In this document: one piece after another, positions 42,969 to 54,500 of the stretch
Layout of the letters: each line of letters starts with the position of its first letter
Position numbering within the stretch: the stretch's first letter is position 1
Origin: Amorphophallus konjac
Taxonomy: Eukaryota > Streptophyta > Magnoliopsida > Alismatales > Araceae
Length of the DNA stretch: 64,000 bases
Assembly: GCA_022559845.1 (NCBI GenBank)
Contig: CM040120.1
Coordinates: 167,382,334 to 167,446,333, forward strand
Direction: 5' to 3'
Translations under genes and position numbers: made by a program
The notes under the pieces: model-generated
Seen by the model: the letters and a program-made list of their open reading frames with translations, nothing else
What the model was told of the DNA's origin: nothing
The model's database searches: none

Positions 42969-45249
42969 TGGTGCGGACACCTGAGCAGTTGAGCGACGCG
43001 ACACGTCGAGCCACCGGTACCGCACACGGAGCACGACTCGAGCCACCTCAGCGTCCATCTGGCTCGGAGATAGCCTGGAGACTCCGCCTTGAGCCTCCCC
43101 ATTTTTCATATTTAATTAGACTTTATTTGTGTGTAAGGTGTGTTTATTTCATTTTATACGGTTTGCAATTATGAGTGTACGAGGGGCTTATTTGTAAAAT
43201 GGGACCCCTGGGCCCCATGGGACCCCCAGGCCCCCTCCCATTGGTCCATATCAGCCTTGTGGGGTTGGTCAACATCCAACGTGGACATCTAGAAGCCTTG
43301 ACTAGTCAATTATCCACATGGGGGACAAGGGACCAAAATGGTCAACAATTCCAACCAAACCAACCTACCATGTCCCCCCCTTGGTCAAGGTGCGCCCCCC
43401 TCCCCATTTGTTTATTATTTTTGTTGTGTTTTGATCAAACTTCATCCTAGCCATCCATCCCTAACCTCTGGATCCAACGGTGGAGGATGGATTAGAAGGG
43501 TGGCCTATATATGCTTGTATTTTCCTATTTTCATGAATTAATGCCATTTGATTCAAAGAAATTCAAGAGCAAGGGCTGGTGCGCCCCCCTCCTCTCTCCT
43601 CCATCTCCCCCTTGAAGCTGTGAAGGCTTCCATTCTGAGGTGTGACGTCTCGTGTATCGGTTCCGACGATCGCCGCCGCCGCCACGAGCCGCCACCGCAC
43701 CGCCACCGCCATCAACGGAGTTCTACCCGTGTAGTACCACAGAAGCTTCCACGAATTTCTTGTCTCAGCCACTAGCTCAGATAGATCTGGGAATTTTAGT
43801 GGATGTTCCAGAGGTGTCAAGGACATCCCACAAATTTTGGTTTGCCATCCAGATCTCGTTTCATAATTTTTGATTTTCGTCCACTCTTCCATTTTGGTTC
43901 TGCCAGAGTTCTGTCCAGACTCATCCCCACCCTAAGTTTCATGTCTTAGGTCCACTTTTTGATTTATGTTGGTTCTCCTAATTTTATTGGGGATTCCCCC
44001 CATCCATCCCTTCATCCACAATTGTTCTCAATTTTTTGTTCGTCCATCTCATATTATCTAAAAATCATTTTCAGTCCCAGCTACAGTTCTGTCCCCTGTT
44101 CCCAGATCCGACCATTAGTCAACCCCAAAAACCATAGTAAATCACCACCACCTCCAAATCAAATTCCAAAAACAGTTCCAGTTCCGTGGTTTGATACCCT
44201 ACAACTTTGAAGAAGAGCTCAAGAGCTGAATCGGAGGTTTACTAGGCGGTAAATGGTGGTTCTCAGACAAGTGTCCTACAGACCTGAGATTTCGGTTACT
44301 GTACAACAGGGGCTTGTAAATTCATTAAAGTTCTGATCCGACCAGATCCAGCAGATCTCTCTGGGTCGAGATTGAAGCATTTGAAGAGAGCTTTCCAACG
44401 ATAGCTCATGTGTCCCGATCCCATGTCGGGATTGGTCGCAGCGGCCATTTTCACCGGAGCGCGCGCCGGAAGACAACAACCAAAATCCGTGGACAGCTAG
44501 TTCATCAATTGGGAATCGGGGCTGATCGACCCCCCGATCGGTGTTCCCGGCCGACCGCCATCCATGGAGGCATGCCACCAGGGGTCCCCATCATAGTGGG
44601 TCCCACCCCCGCAGATCCGGAGGACAGCGTCGTCCGTGAGCCCCGCGGGCCCGCAGAACCCGCCGTTCGGAAAGCACGAAAACGCGGAGTTCGGCACCGC
44701 CGGGCGACATCAAGATGCTGCCCGTCAACCCGAGTTGCGTGATTCTCGGGCTCCACATGTGACCTTTTACCTCCCTGTGTGGAGTGGGTCAAATCTTTGT
44801 ATTGCTGTGATATTGTTTAACCGGGAGTCCGTGATTCGGCCGGGGTTGTCTTCGCCACGCCGGGTGCGTGGAGGTAATGGTCCGAACCTCTTGGCATTCA
44901 TTTGCTTAGCTAGTATATGGTCTTTTGCCGCTGTCGAGAGTGTAGGTACTAGCCCGTGTGTCCATGTCACCGCTGTGAGAGTGAGAGTGACCCGTCCCAC
45001 GACTCGATCCGAGTCCAGAAGTTGAGTCGGACTACCCTTGACCTCCGCCGGTTTCTTAACCACGCACGGTCCGCGCTTTCCCTCGCTTGGGACGACGAGT
45101 GAGCTTCCACTTCTGTTAGCGATGTTTCGCCACTAGGAGCTCGTAGTGTCGAGCTTAGTGTCTCCCTGGTGTATGTTGCTGGTCGTGTCTTCATCTAGAG
45201 TCCGAGGGTGGCACCATATAGTGTCGTCTCCCGTGTCCGTCCCGCATCA
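42969..45249 (+). repeat. 5' LTR of element E
   Basis: The LTR starts TGGTGCGGACACC and ends CCCGCATCA. A TATA box lies at 43504-43513. It is collinear with 58102-60382. Confidence 0.9.
43504..43513 (+). promoter_or_regulatory. TATA box, E 5' LTR
   Basis: CCTATATATG lies 535 bases into the LTR and is repeated in the 3' LTR at about 58637. Confidence 0.6.
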
Positions 45250-45252
45250 GTT

Positions 45253-45264
45253 TGGTATCAGAGC
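45253..45264 (+). other. Primer binding site of element E
   Basis: TGGTATCAGAGC lies three bases after the LTR end. It is complementary to initiator-Met tRNA. Confidence 0.9.
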
Positions 45265-45567
45265 GAGTCGAGTCTAGGGTAGTCATTGCATATGTCTTAC
45301 ATGCATCATGGTCTAAGTCGAGTCTAGGACCATCATTATTCTCAAAACAAAAAAAAGTGTGTTTTATATTACATTTGCACCCTTTATTCGATATCTTAAA
45401 AGGTGTTGTCCGAACGTTAGGCTACGCCTACCGGGAGGTCACACACTTGCGGGAGTGATCTTCGGATTGATTAACTCCGCCCCGTACCAGATATTGGTTT
45501 AGGTCTAAGTGCATCATTTAGTGTGTGTTTGCATTAGTCGGTGTCTTCTAGGTCGTGTGTCAGTTGC
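45265..45567 (+). other. 5' leader of element E
   Basis: This is the untranslated stretch between primer site and the gag ATG. No separate feature is recognised. Confidence 0.6.
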
Positions 45568-46335
45568 ATGCCCACCCGTCGAGGCACCCAGTACTCGCCA
45601 CCACCACCTATGGCGGAGTCCCGAGCCCGTAGTTCCGATGAGTCTTCCACGGCCGAGATGTTCCGGGCCATCATGTATCGTTTAGATACGCGTATGGATG
45701 GTCTTAGTACGCGTATGGATGACATAGGAACGCGTCTAGAAGGGCGGATGAAAGCCCTCGAGGATCGGGCCGAGCATTCGGATCAGTCCATTCAGGGCCT
45801 AGTTGGGAGAATTGCCGTCCTCGAGAGGGGCCCAGTAGCGGCGCAACCCGCGCCGACGAACGGCCAACAGGAGCCGGTTCAGCAGCCTGCTGTGCCAAGG
45901 GCTCAGGCGGAGAATGTTGGGGTTCAACAGGTGCATGTGGTGGATGATTATGCATCTGATAATGATCAAGGGGGTAACGGTCATCGTCATCAACGACAGA
46001 ATCGTGATGATGAGGATGATGACCGCATTCTTAGGGGTGTGCGTGCGGACCCTCCCACTTTTAGCGGGTCCTTGGACCCTATGGTGTATTTAGATTGGGA
46101 GGCCGGCATGGACCGGTACTTCGAGTGGTTTGAGATGACGGACCACCGAAGAGTCCGATACGCAAAAATGAAGCTGCAAGGGCAGGCCCAAACTTATTGG
46201 ATCAATGTGGAGAGCCTGCTCAACCAGCGACGTCAACCCCAGATCGGTACTTGGGATGATATGAAAACCAAGTTGAGGGAGAAGTACCTTCCCGCCTCAT
46301 ATCGCCAACGTCTCATAGACAAGTGGCAAAGCATC
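45568..46335 (+). pseudogene. gag of element E, N-terminal half
   Basis: The start is ATG at 45568 (MPTRRGTQYSPPPP). A coiled-coil stretch RLDTRMDGLSTRMDDIGTRL (about residues 30-50) is followed by a Gln/Pro-rich linker. The capsid domain begins near PPTFSGSLDPMVYLDWEAGM. The frame is open up to the insertion of F after KWQSI. The second half resumes at 53793 with SISQGNRSVTEYTAEFDEY. Gag would form the particle. Confidence 0.85.
46331..46335. repeat. Target site duplication of element F, left copy (GCATC)
   Basis: GCATC occurs directly before F and again at 53793-53797. Both copies lie inside the E gag reading frame. Confidence 0.9.
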
Positions 46336-48712
46336 TGATGTGGCACAGCCCAAAGACCACTAAATATGATGGGATGACCCTAGGACTTAGACCCGCAAGC
46401 ATACAAGCGCTCAATGATTCTCACAATGACGATTTTTGCTCACTCGGCTCACACGTTCACCCGATGGGTCCGGGAGATGATGGTGAGGGTCCGAGGCGGG
46501 ACCCAATTATCCTAATGGACTTACAATGCTAAGGCTGACCCCCAATGGGCCTGGGAGACCCAGCTTTGTGGGTGGCTGGCCCGCAAGGCGGGGTGTTGGG
46601 TGGCACTCACTCACGGGCCGCGGTGGGCACGAAATCGCTTAAAATTAAGTCCGAGCGCTCTCTTACCGTCCGACGGGCATTCAAGGCAATACTACATTTG
46701 CAGAAATGAAGCTACAAGGGTGTGATCAGAAGCTCACCTGATCGGTGTGAAGACACCGATCCCGTTCGGAGACGAGGGCACGTTGGGAAGCGTGGGTAAT
46801 TACCCGAACGCTGTGGCGATTGTCGCTTGACCTGAAACTTAAAGAGTACAACACTACACCTCACGCAGGAGGGATGAACTTGGGGTGGGGATTAATCTTA
46901 TTACACCCAAAACTACCTCCACGCAGGGAGGGGCCTTCAGCCGGCCAAGCGGGGTGGGGATTTATGCAAAGGAAAAGCCGACCTTCCGAGTCCGCCGGTT
47001 CTGCCAATCTGCAGGTTTGCAGGACAGGATGTCGCTGTTGATGCTGCCACGGGACCCACGGGGCTCCAAACTTGAAGAAACCACTGCCAAAAGTTTCTCA
47101 GCTGACAGGGGATGAAGCTTGAATTTTTGGGGCAGCTTTGACACCCGAGGCTGGCAGTGCCGGCGATGGGAACAGGACAGCAATGTCTGGCTCCTGGCAG
47201 GTACCGAACTGATGCAGCAGGTTGCAGACGTCGCTGTGGCCGCTCCTGAACTCTGATTGGGACGAGATTGGCAGTGACGCGATCATGGTCGGAGTAGCTT
47301 CGAGCAGCAGTTGACGGGGCCTCGATCCAAGGTCGGAGGGGAGCGGGGTAGCCGGAAGAGTAGGTACAGGTCGAACCTGGTCCCACAGTGGGCAGACTAC
47401 CCACCCTGACGAAGAAAATGTTAACTTGCAGCTCCGGTGGCCGAATGAGGTCCTTCTTCTTGGAGGAGACAGATAACTGGTAGTAGTTTCAGCCCTCCAA
47501 AAATGGCGCTCAGATATTCAGGGAGGAAGTCGTGGTCGGACTGTGACTGCAGCGCTGGTTCCCTGCCTGAGAGCTTCTGCGCAGTTGAGGGAGATCGGCT
47601 CCTGCGGACAGCTCCGACCTCGGATGTTGACGAAACCACCTCGCCTTGAAAGCTCTCTGGACGCCCTTTCCAGAGATGTAGGCCTTGACACCAGGAGAAC
47701 CAGGGAACGGCCGGTCCTGTTGCGATCTTCAGGACCCAACTCTGCAGCCTGCGACCTGCTTTCTGAAATGGCAAACTAGCAAGAATGAAGGGAGTGGGAG
47801 GGGGTTAACAAAGCTTGAGGATGATGGCTGAAGGTTTAGGGAGGGGGGGGGGAGGATGTGGCTAGGGCTCCAGGAGGTTAGGAATGGCAGAGATGGAGGG
47901 AGAAAGGGGGCTGGAACTGCTAGAGGTGGAGATGGGGGAGTGGATGTGCACAAGAGAGAAGATGAGTGTGAGGGAAGGTGGGGGGCGAACTTGGCTATGG
48001 GGAGGGAGTGGATTTCGACCTAGGGTGAGGGAGGGATGGGAGAGGGAGGGTAATTCGAATTTGGGCTTTGGGAGGGGTTAATTTAGCATTGGGAAGGTGG
48101 ATAGGTGCCTTGGGAAGTGAAGGGAGGTGGGTGGTAGTTGGGAAGTAGAGTTTGGATTGGTGGAGGGTTGTTGGGACTAGGTGGAGAGTAAAGGAGGGTT
48201 GTGGGAAGTTGTGGGGTATTAATGGAGGTAGGTGGGGGTTGGAATTGAATGAGAGAGGGGGGAGGAGAGAGGGGAGGTTCGCCCTTGCCTTGTGGGAGAG
48301 AGAAGGAGAGCTAGAGAGAGAGAGAGGAATGGAATAATGAGCGATTTGAAAGAGTTTTCTTCAATATTCATCAAAAGTTAGTACATGGAGGGAGATGGGG
48401 GCTATTTATAGGCAACCCATCTTTACAAGACAAAAATAACCCTGCCATTTAAGGCAAAAGACCAAACATGTCCTAGACTCACTCCAATAGGCCCAAACTA
48501 AGGTATTAGGGCCCAATTAGACCAAATAGGGGAAATGGACTAGTACAACATGACATAATAAAAGGAAATACATGCGACATGACCCAATAAAAGGAAAATT
48601 ACATATGATAAGACTCAATAAAAGGAAGATACATAAGATGAGAATGAGTCGACCAAATCAAGGGTGTGCAGGTGACCCGAGCCATAGCGAGTGTCGTGGG
48701 ATGTCCTCATCA
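46336..48712 (-). repeat. 3' LTR of element F
   Basis: The LTR starts TGATGAGGACATCC at 48712 and ends GCCACATCA at 46336, 2377 bp. A segment of about 225 bases (about 47656-47881) is absent from the 5' LTR. A perfect hairpin GATCGGTGT/ACACCGATC lies at 46740-46761. Bases 47780-48350 are strikingly rich in G and poor in C on the + strand. Confidence 0.9.
48409..48420 (-). promoter_or_regulatory. TATA box, F 3' LTR
   Basis: CCTATAAATAGC on the - strand lies about 290 bases inside the LTR start. Confidence 0.65.
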
Positions 48713-48749
48713 AATCCCCCGGGGTGGGGAGAACTCGACCCTGTCGAGT
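48713..48749 (-). other. Polypurine tract and palindrome of element F
   Basis: On the - strand ACTCGACAGGGTCGAGT (48733-48749) is followed by CCCCGGGGGATT and then the LTR start. Element E has the same palindrome at the same distance from its LTR (58065-58081). Confidence 0.7.
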
Positions 48750-49337
48750 GCGGGTCTGCCTGGCTGTCATAGTGCTCCAGAATGTCGGGATCCAACCGCA
48801 GCATGTCCTCCCGACTCACCCAAGTATCCTCCGTCGGGGGACGGTTCTTCCACCTAACCAAGTAGCGCTGATACACCTTGTGCCTCGTAATGATGCTCTG
48901 CTCATCCAGTATTGCCTCTATCTGCTCTCGTCGGTCTTTCAGGCTAGAAGGTGGAGTCCCTCCGGAAGTGTCCCTGTCAAGGTGGGGTAAAAGCTCAAGC
49001 TCCTCACTGGGTTCCACCGCGGGGCCTTTGTAGGGTACCATATCCGCCACATTGAAAGTAGGGTGCACCCCATGGCTCTCTGGCAGGTCAAGCTCATAAG
49101 CATTGTTGCCAAGTCGTCGTAGAACTCGAAAGGGTCCCGACCCTCGTGCCCTCAACTTGGAGGCAGGCCCGGGAAGGAGCCGCTCCGTCCTCACCATCAC
49201 TAGGTCTCCCACTTGAATTCACAGTGGCGCCGATGAGCATCTGCCCGTCTTTTGTAAGCCTCATTGCTTTTCCCTATATGCTTGCGGATGTCATCATGCA
49301 ACTCTTTGATATGCTGTGCAAAGGACTCAGCTGAGAC
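48750..49337 (-). pseudogene. Integrase tail and chromodomain of F
   Basis: After the TGA that ends the 731-codon frame, the same frame continues with VSAESFAQHIKELHDDI, homologous to the integrase C-terminus of E. A frameshift near 49215 leads into GDLVMVRTERLLPG, then RGSGPFRVLRRLGNNAYELD. The chromodomain follows: YLVRWKNRPPTEDTWVSRED near 48830. Chromodomains guide integration to marked chromatin. With the integrase core gone, no integrase activity is possible. Whether this tail is ever translated is unknown. Confidence 0.75.
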
Positions 49338-51533
49338 TCACACCCTAGCATGTGGGGGAAGGGGAATGAGATCCGAGGGCTTTCTAGGCCTAAAACCATG
49401 CACTGTAATGAATGATGATCCTATAGGGATGAAGGGAGGGCCTGGACAGCCAAATTCAGCCCTATCAAGTGTTAGATTGGTTTTGACAGACTTAGGAGGA
49501 CCAGGGCATCCATGAATTGACCTATCATGCTTAGAAACCATGCGGACCTTGATGCACTTAGGTGGACCGGGGCAGCCACAAGTGGCCCTATCATGCATGA
49601 GACGGATGAAGAGTGGGGGAAGACCAACTTGTCCAAATGTAAGCCTATCATGCACTGGACCTAGTGTGTGAATGACACAAATGATGTGACTATCCTGACC
49701 ACATGATGCAAAAGGTTTTGATACATGGATTCCTATCAAGATGGTCCCATCTGTGAGATTTGGGGGTTTCCACTCATGGGGATCGAAGCGGTTCCAAGGG
49801 GTGGACATCTTGGGATGGGTCACTCCCTTATTTCCAAGGTTGATGCCACCCTTGGCATTGACTCTCATAGTGTGGGCGGAATTTCGGAATGGGTGGGTTA
49901 GGCCTGACATGGTGGGTGAGGGTAGGAGGGAGTGGGTGGTGGGTGAGGAGTACTTGGAAGCCCATAGGGAGTGGCCAAACAGATCAAGATGGGTTAAGGG
50001 GTGGGTGATGTGGAGGTGGGTTTCAATCCAAGTGGTCGTCCTAGGGTTCCTAGCACACATAGGGAAGTGGAAATCATGAACCCAGTGGGACTTATCGTAA
50101 TGCTCCTTGCAAAGGGGCGAGGGGTAGGGAGAGATGTAGGAGGGCCAGGAGGTGGGTTGGTAATGAGGGGCTAGTGGGAAGGGAACATGTGGATCTAGGA
50201 GGACTTGGGTTGAGGGGAATGAGGCTTCTTCCCATCCTGGACCTTGAGCATTCCAAAGCATACACTCCCTAGTGTGGGCTGGGCACTCGTCTCCTAATGG
50301 GGTAAGCACCGAAGTGGATTCCTTAGGTTGATTGCCCTCTCCTTGTGGTAGGGGAGTGGTGTAAAACTCATCGGGAAATGAAATCCCTTTCCTTGTGGAA
50401 GGAGGGGATTTCCATTGAGTGGGGTCAAAAGGATCATAGAAATTGAAACTCTTATGGAGGGATTCCTCTATGTCCTTGGATAGGTTGGTCCAAGTAGGAC
50501 GTTCCCCGATGCATGTTGAACCTTCATCGACAAGGGGCAACAACAAGAGTGTGGACTCACTAGGAAGTGTGACCTTGAGGAGAGGAGAGCATTTTTTTGT
50601 GGGGCTCATTGGGTCAAGTTCCCTAGGGGTTGGCAGGAAGATTAGAAGCTCACTAGTGCATTGGCCTATAGTGCAAATAGATGTAATGGAGCCAATGGAT
50701 GAGTAGGCAAAGGCAAGGTACTTGGGCTTAATGGGTTCCATGGCCAACATGCTAGTCAACCCCATTTGATAACTCAAACTCCTAAGTAGGTCTTCAAGGG
50801 TTTCCACAAAGCAAAAGGATTGATATGTTGTGTGACGAGAATGACATGGCACTAGTTGAACACGCTCTATGGGGAGGTTGCATGGGGTTGAAGGGTACAA
50901 GATGGGACCTTTCTTGAGCCAGGTAGCTAGGGGCTCCTCTATGGTTAGCTCACCAGTGGGTGGGATGAGTTGCTCATGTTGGGGTTCGGGTTGGTTTTGT
51001 GCAATGGAGATTTGAGGCTCATTTTCCACTTTAACTGATCGCTTTTGAATGGTTTGCTTAAACTTGGAGAGGGCTTGGTTATAAGAATTTGGGAAGTGGA
51101 ACCTTTTCTTGTCTCCCGGGGATTGCAAGTGACACCCTTTTCCTTCGGGGTCTATGATTGCTTGTTGTTCTTCCATCCATTCTTTTCCCAAAATAATATG
51201 TGACCCAAGGGGCCGAATTTTACACCATGCTCCACTACCCCACGTAATGGATTTGGAGGGAATGAGGCTTACACAAGGTACGTAGAACTCTACGAAAACC
51301 CATTCCCCATGGATGACAATTTTCCCTTCTTGTGATAAGGAGTTCACAAGAGTTTGGGAGACATAATTTCCCGATTGGTACTCATCAAGGAACACAGTGG
51401 TGATTTTGTTGAGGGGTAGGACTACTTTGAAGCTAAAGGACATGGTGAACCGGTCACCATGGGAATTGGGATTCATGGTGTTATTGGAAGAAGATGAATT
51501 GTCTTGATAATGAGTTCCACTACGAGTGGTCAT
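49338..51533 (-). CDS. Unrecognised 731-residue protein of element F with protease-like N-terminus
   Basis: One uninterrupted frame starts at ATG 51533 (MTTRSGTHYQD, a start also seen in plant gypsy gag) and ends at TGA 49338. Residues about 30-145 resemble a retropepsin-like fold: VFLDEYQSGNYVS where active proteases have D-S/T-G, and later IILGKEWMEEQQAIIDPEGK where E has a similar ILGRPW stretch. The catalytic D-S/T-G is not present, so it is probably not a protease. Residues about 150-640 are Pro, Ser and His rich and match nothing I recognise. Residues about 645-705 hold three repeats of DR-x4-GCPGPP type. The last 20 residues, GFRPRKPSDLIPLPPHARV, equal the integrase segment before the E chromodomain. 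An open frame this long between decayed neighbours suggests recent function or selection. Confidence 0.7.
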   Translation of the reverse strand: MTTRSGTHYQDNSSSSNNTMNPNSHGDRFTMSFSFKVVLPLNKITTVFLDEYQSGNYVSQTLVNSLSQEGKIVIHGEWVFVEFYVPCVSLIPSKSITWGSGAWCKIRPLGSHIILGKEWMEEQQAIIDPEGKGCHLQSPGDKKRFHFPNSYNQALSKFKQTIQKRSVKVENEPQISIAQNQPEPQHEQLIPPTGELTIEEPLATWLKKGPILYPSTPCNLPIERVQLVPCHSRHTTYQSFCFVETLEDLLRSLSYQMGLTSMLAMEPIKPKYLAFAYSSIGSITSICTIGQCTSELLIFLPTPRELDPMSPTKKCSPLLKVTLPSESTLLLLPLVDEGSTCIGERPTWTNLSKDIEESLHKSFNFYDPFDPTQWKSPPSTRKGISFPDEFYTTPLPQGEGNQPKESTSVLTPLGDECPAHTRECMLWNAQGPGWEEASFPSTQVLLDPHVPFPLAPHYQPTSWPSYISPYPSPLCKEHYDKSHWVHDFHFPMCARNPRTTTWIETHLHITHPLTHLDLFGHSLWASKYSSPTTHSLLPSPTMSGLTHPFRNSAHTMRVNAKGGINLGNKGVTHPKMSTPWNRFDPHEWKPPNLTDGTILIGIHVSKPFASCGQDSHIICVIHTLGPVHDRLTFGQVGLPPLFIRLMHDRATCGCPGPPKCIKVRMVSKHDRSIHGCPGPPKSVKTNLTLDRAEFGCPGPPFIPIGSSFITVHGFRPRKPSDLIPLPPHARV

Positions 51534-51625
51534 GCAAAGTTGGGTGGGCTATGCAAGGGTGTGCGAGTGCACCTAAGAAAAACTTAGTGTGACCCAAAAC
51601 TAGACTTGTAAGGATAAGCCTATGA

Positions 51626-51639
51626 CCGCTCTGATACCA
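51626..51639 (-). other. Primer binding site of element F
   Basis: TGGTATCAGAGCGG on the - strand is two bases from the LTR end. It is complementary to initiator-Met tRNA. Confidence 0.9.
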
Positions 51640-51641
51640 CT

Positions 51642-53792
51642 TGATGTGGCACAGCCCAAAGACCACTAAATATGTTGGGATGACCCTAGGACTTAGACCC
51701 GCAAGCATACAAGCGCTCAATGATTCTCATAATGACGATTTTTGCTCACTCGGCTCACACGTTCACCCGATGGGTCCGGGAGATGATGGTGAGGGTCCGA
51801 GGCGGGACCCAATTATCCTAATGACTTACAATGCTAAGGCTGACCCCCAATGGGCCTGGGAGACCCAGCTTTGTGGGTGGCTGTCCCGCAAGGCGGGGTG
51901 TTGGGTGGCACTCACTCACGGGCCGCGGTGGGCACGAAATCGCTTAAAATTAAGTCCGAGCGCTCTCTTACTGTCCGACGGGCATTCAAGGCAATACTAC
52001 ATTTGCAGAAATGAAGCTACAAGGGTGTGATCAGAAGCTCACCTGATCGGTGTGAAGACACCGATCCCGTTCGGAGACGAGGGCGCGTCGGGAAGCGTGG
52101 GTAATTACCCGAACGCTGCGGCGATTGTCGCTTGACCTGAAACTTAAAGAGTACAACACTACACCTCACGCAGGAGGGATGAACTTGGGGTGGGGATTAA
52201 TCTTATTACACCCAAAACTACCTCCACGCAGGGAGGGGCCTTCATCCGGCCAAGCGGGGTGGGGATTTATGCAAAGGAAAAGCCGATCTTCCGAGTCCGC
52301 CGGTTCTGCCAATCTGCAGGTTTGCAGGACAGGATGTCGCTGTTGATGCTGCCACGGGATCCACGGGGCTCCAAACTTGACGAAACCACTGCCAAAAGTT
52401 TCTCAGCTGACAGGGGATGAAGCTTGAATTTTTGGGGCAGCTTTGACACCCGAGGCTGGCAGTGCCGGCGATGGGAACAGGACAGCAATGTCTGGCTCCT
52501 GGCAGGTACCAAACTGATGCAGCAGGTTTCAGATGTCTCTGTGGCCGCTCCTGAACTCTGATTGGGACGAGATTGGTGGTGACGCGATCGTGGTCAGAGT
52601 AGCTTCGAGCAGCAGTTGACGGGGCCTCGATCCAAGGTTGGAGGAGAGCGGGGTAGCCGGAAGAGTAGGTACAGGTCGAACCTGGTCCCACAGTGGGCAG
52701 ACTACCCACCCTGACGAAGAAAATGTTAACTTGCAGCTCCGGTGGCCGAATGAGGTCCTTCTTCTTGGAGGAGACAGATAACTGGTAGTAGTTTCAGCCC
52801 TCCAAAAATGGCGCTCAGATATTCAGGGAGGAAGTCGTGGTCGGACTGTGACTGCAGCTCTGGTTCCCTGCCTGAGAGCTTCTGTGCAGTTGAGGGAGAT
52901 CGGCTCCTGCGGACAGCTCCGACCTCGGATGTTGACGAAACCACCTCGCCTTGAGGTTAGGAATGGCAAAGATGGAGGGAGAAAGGGGGCTGGAACTGCT
53001 AGAGGTGGAGATGGGGGAGTGGATGTGCACAAGAGAGAAGATGAGTGTGAGGGAAGGTGGGGGGCGAACTTGGCTATGGGGAGGGAGTGGATTTCGACCT
53101 AGGGTGAGGGAGGGATGGAAGAGGGGAGGGTAATTCGAATTTGGGCTTTGGGAGGGGTTAATTTAGCCTTGGGAAGGTGGATAGGTGCCTTGGGAAGTGA
53201 AGGGAGGTGGGTGGTAGTTGGGAAGTAGAGTTTGGATTGGTGGAGGGTTGTTGGGACTAGGTGGAGAGTAAAGGAGGGTTGTGGGAAGTTGTGGGGTATT
53301 AATGGAGGTAGGTGGGGGTTGGAATTGAATGAGAGAGGGGGGAGGAGAGTGGGGAGGTTCGCCCTTGCCTTGTGGGAGAGAGAAGGAGAGCTAGAGAGAG
53401 AGAGAGGAATGGAATAATGAGAGATTTGAAAGAGTTTTCTTCAATATTCATCAAAAGTTAGTACATGGAGGGAGATGGGGGCTATTTATAGGCAACCCAT
53501 CTTTACAAGACAAAAATAACCCTGCCATTTAAGGCAAAAGACCAAACATGTCCTAGACTCAGTCCAATAAGCCCAAACTAAGGTATTAGGGCCCAATTAG
53601 ACTAAATAGGGGAAATGGACTAGTACAACATGACATAATAAAAGGAAATACATGCGACATGACCCAATAAAAGGAAAATTACATATGATAAGACTCAATA
53701 AAAGGAAGATACATAAGATGAGAATGAGTCGACCAAATCAAGGGTGTGCAGGTGACCCGAGCCATAGCGAGTGTCGTGGGATGTCCTCATCA
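51642..53792 (-). repeat. 5' LTR of element F
   Basis: The LTR starts TGATGAGG at 53792 and ends CACATCA at 51642, 2151 bp. It is collinear with the 3' LTR apart from the deletion near 52955. The hairpin GATCGGTGT/ACACCGATC is at 52045-52066. Confidence 0.9.
53479..53490 (-). promoter_or_regulatory. TATA box, F 5' LTR
   Basis: CCTATAAATAGC on the - strand has the same context as 48409-48420. Confidence 0.65.
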
Positions 53793-53797
53793 GCATC
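53793..53797. repeat. Target site duplication of element F, right copy (GCATC)
   Basis: This is the partner of 46331-46335. Confidence 0.9.
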
Positions 53798-54500
53798 TCC
53801 CAAGGGAACCGATCCGTGACCGAGTACACCGCCGAGTTCGATGAGTATAATTTGTTGTGCGGGGTCACGAAGAGAGCACCATGACGATATCTCGCTTTCG
53901 GAGAGATTTGCGGCCTAATTATCAATATGAACTCTTTCGCCGTAATGCCACCACTTTGGAGCAGGCATATCAGATTGCTCTCAAATTGGAGCAGTTCGAG
54001 GCCGAGTTTGAGTCACCCCATCGGTTGGGCTCCTTTCCCCTTCGTAGTGTCGAGTCCCGTGGCTCATCTGACACGTATCCGAGGGCCCCCATGGCACGAC
54101 CTCAGGAGCCCGCTCGCCCCGAGCCCTTTGCTCCTAGGCCTCGTCCTCCACCCCCGAGGGACGTTCCTCATCCCCAGCATCTTACGGCCCACCCATAGCC
54201 CGTCCACCGGCACCCGCACCTCCTGCACGTCCTTTGTTGCCTACGCCTCCTATCCGTCGGGAGGATAAAGGTAAAGGACCTATGATTGGGGAGCCTAGTG
54301 GATCACGGCAGCAGTGTTATCGCTGCAATGGTTTTGGCCATTTCGCCAACCAGTGTCCCACCCGCCCATCTCTTCACATTGGGGACACACAGGCCGAGGA
54401 TACCACCCCTACGGGCCTCGAGTTAGTCAGCTATAAGGCAGATGAAGAGTTAGCTGACGAGTACTATGAGATGGGAGGTGAGGCCCAGGATGTCCAGTAG
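53793..54500 (+). pseudogene. gag of element E, C-terminal half
   Basis: It resumes E gag right after F, beginning with the GCATC duplication. Capsid continues (SRFRRDLRPNYQYELFRRN near 53900) after a one-base loss near 53867. A Pro-rich linker with a second frameshift near 54185 leads to the zinc knuckle CYRCNGFGHFANQC (near 54320). The frame stops at 54500, and pol follows. Confidence 0.8.

Larger units (their letters stand above)
46336..53792 (-). mobile_element. Complete non-autonomous chromovirus-related element F
   Basis: The element is 7457 bp on the - strand. It has LTRs at 51642-53792 (5') and 46336-48712 (3'), GCATC duplications, and primer site TGGTATCAGAGCGG. The interior is only 2.9 kb. 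It encodes one long open frame of 731 codons and a remnant of an integrase tail with chromodomain. Capsid, zinc knuckle, reverse transcriptase, RNase H and integrase core are absent. Its 3' end is homologous to that of E, including a palindrome before the polypurine tract. F therefore descends from, or recombined with, an E-like lineage and probably relies on such an element. Confidence 0.85.

Noticed and set aside
44276..45063. Several GC-rich frames of about 100-130 codons in the E LTR, repeated at 59352-60158.
   Set aside because: They occur in both LTRs in several frames and strands, with no domain. They are chance frames in non-coding LTR sequence.
46937..47404. A 155-codon frame in the F LTR, kept in both LTR copies.
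   Set aside because: Conservation is explained by LTR identity. Overlapping frames are equally long and no domain is seen.
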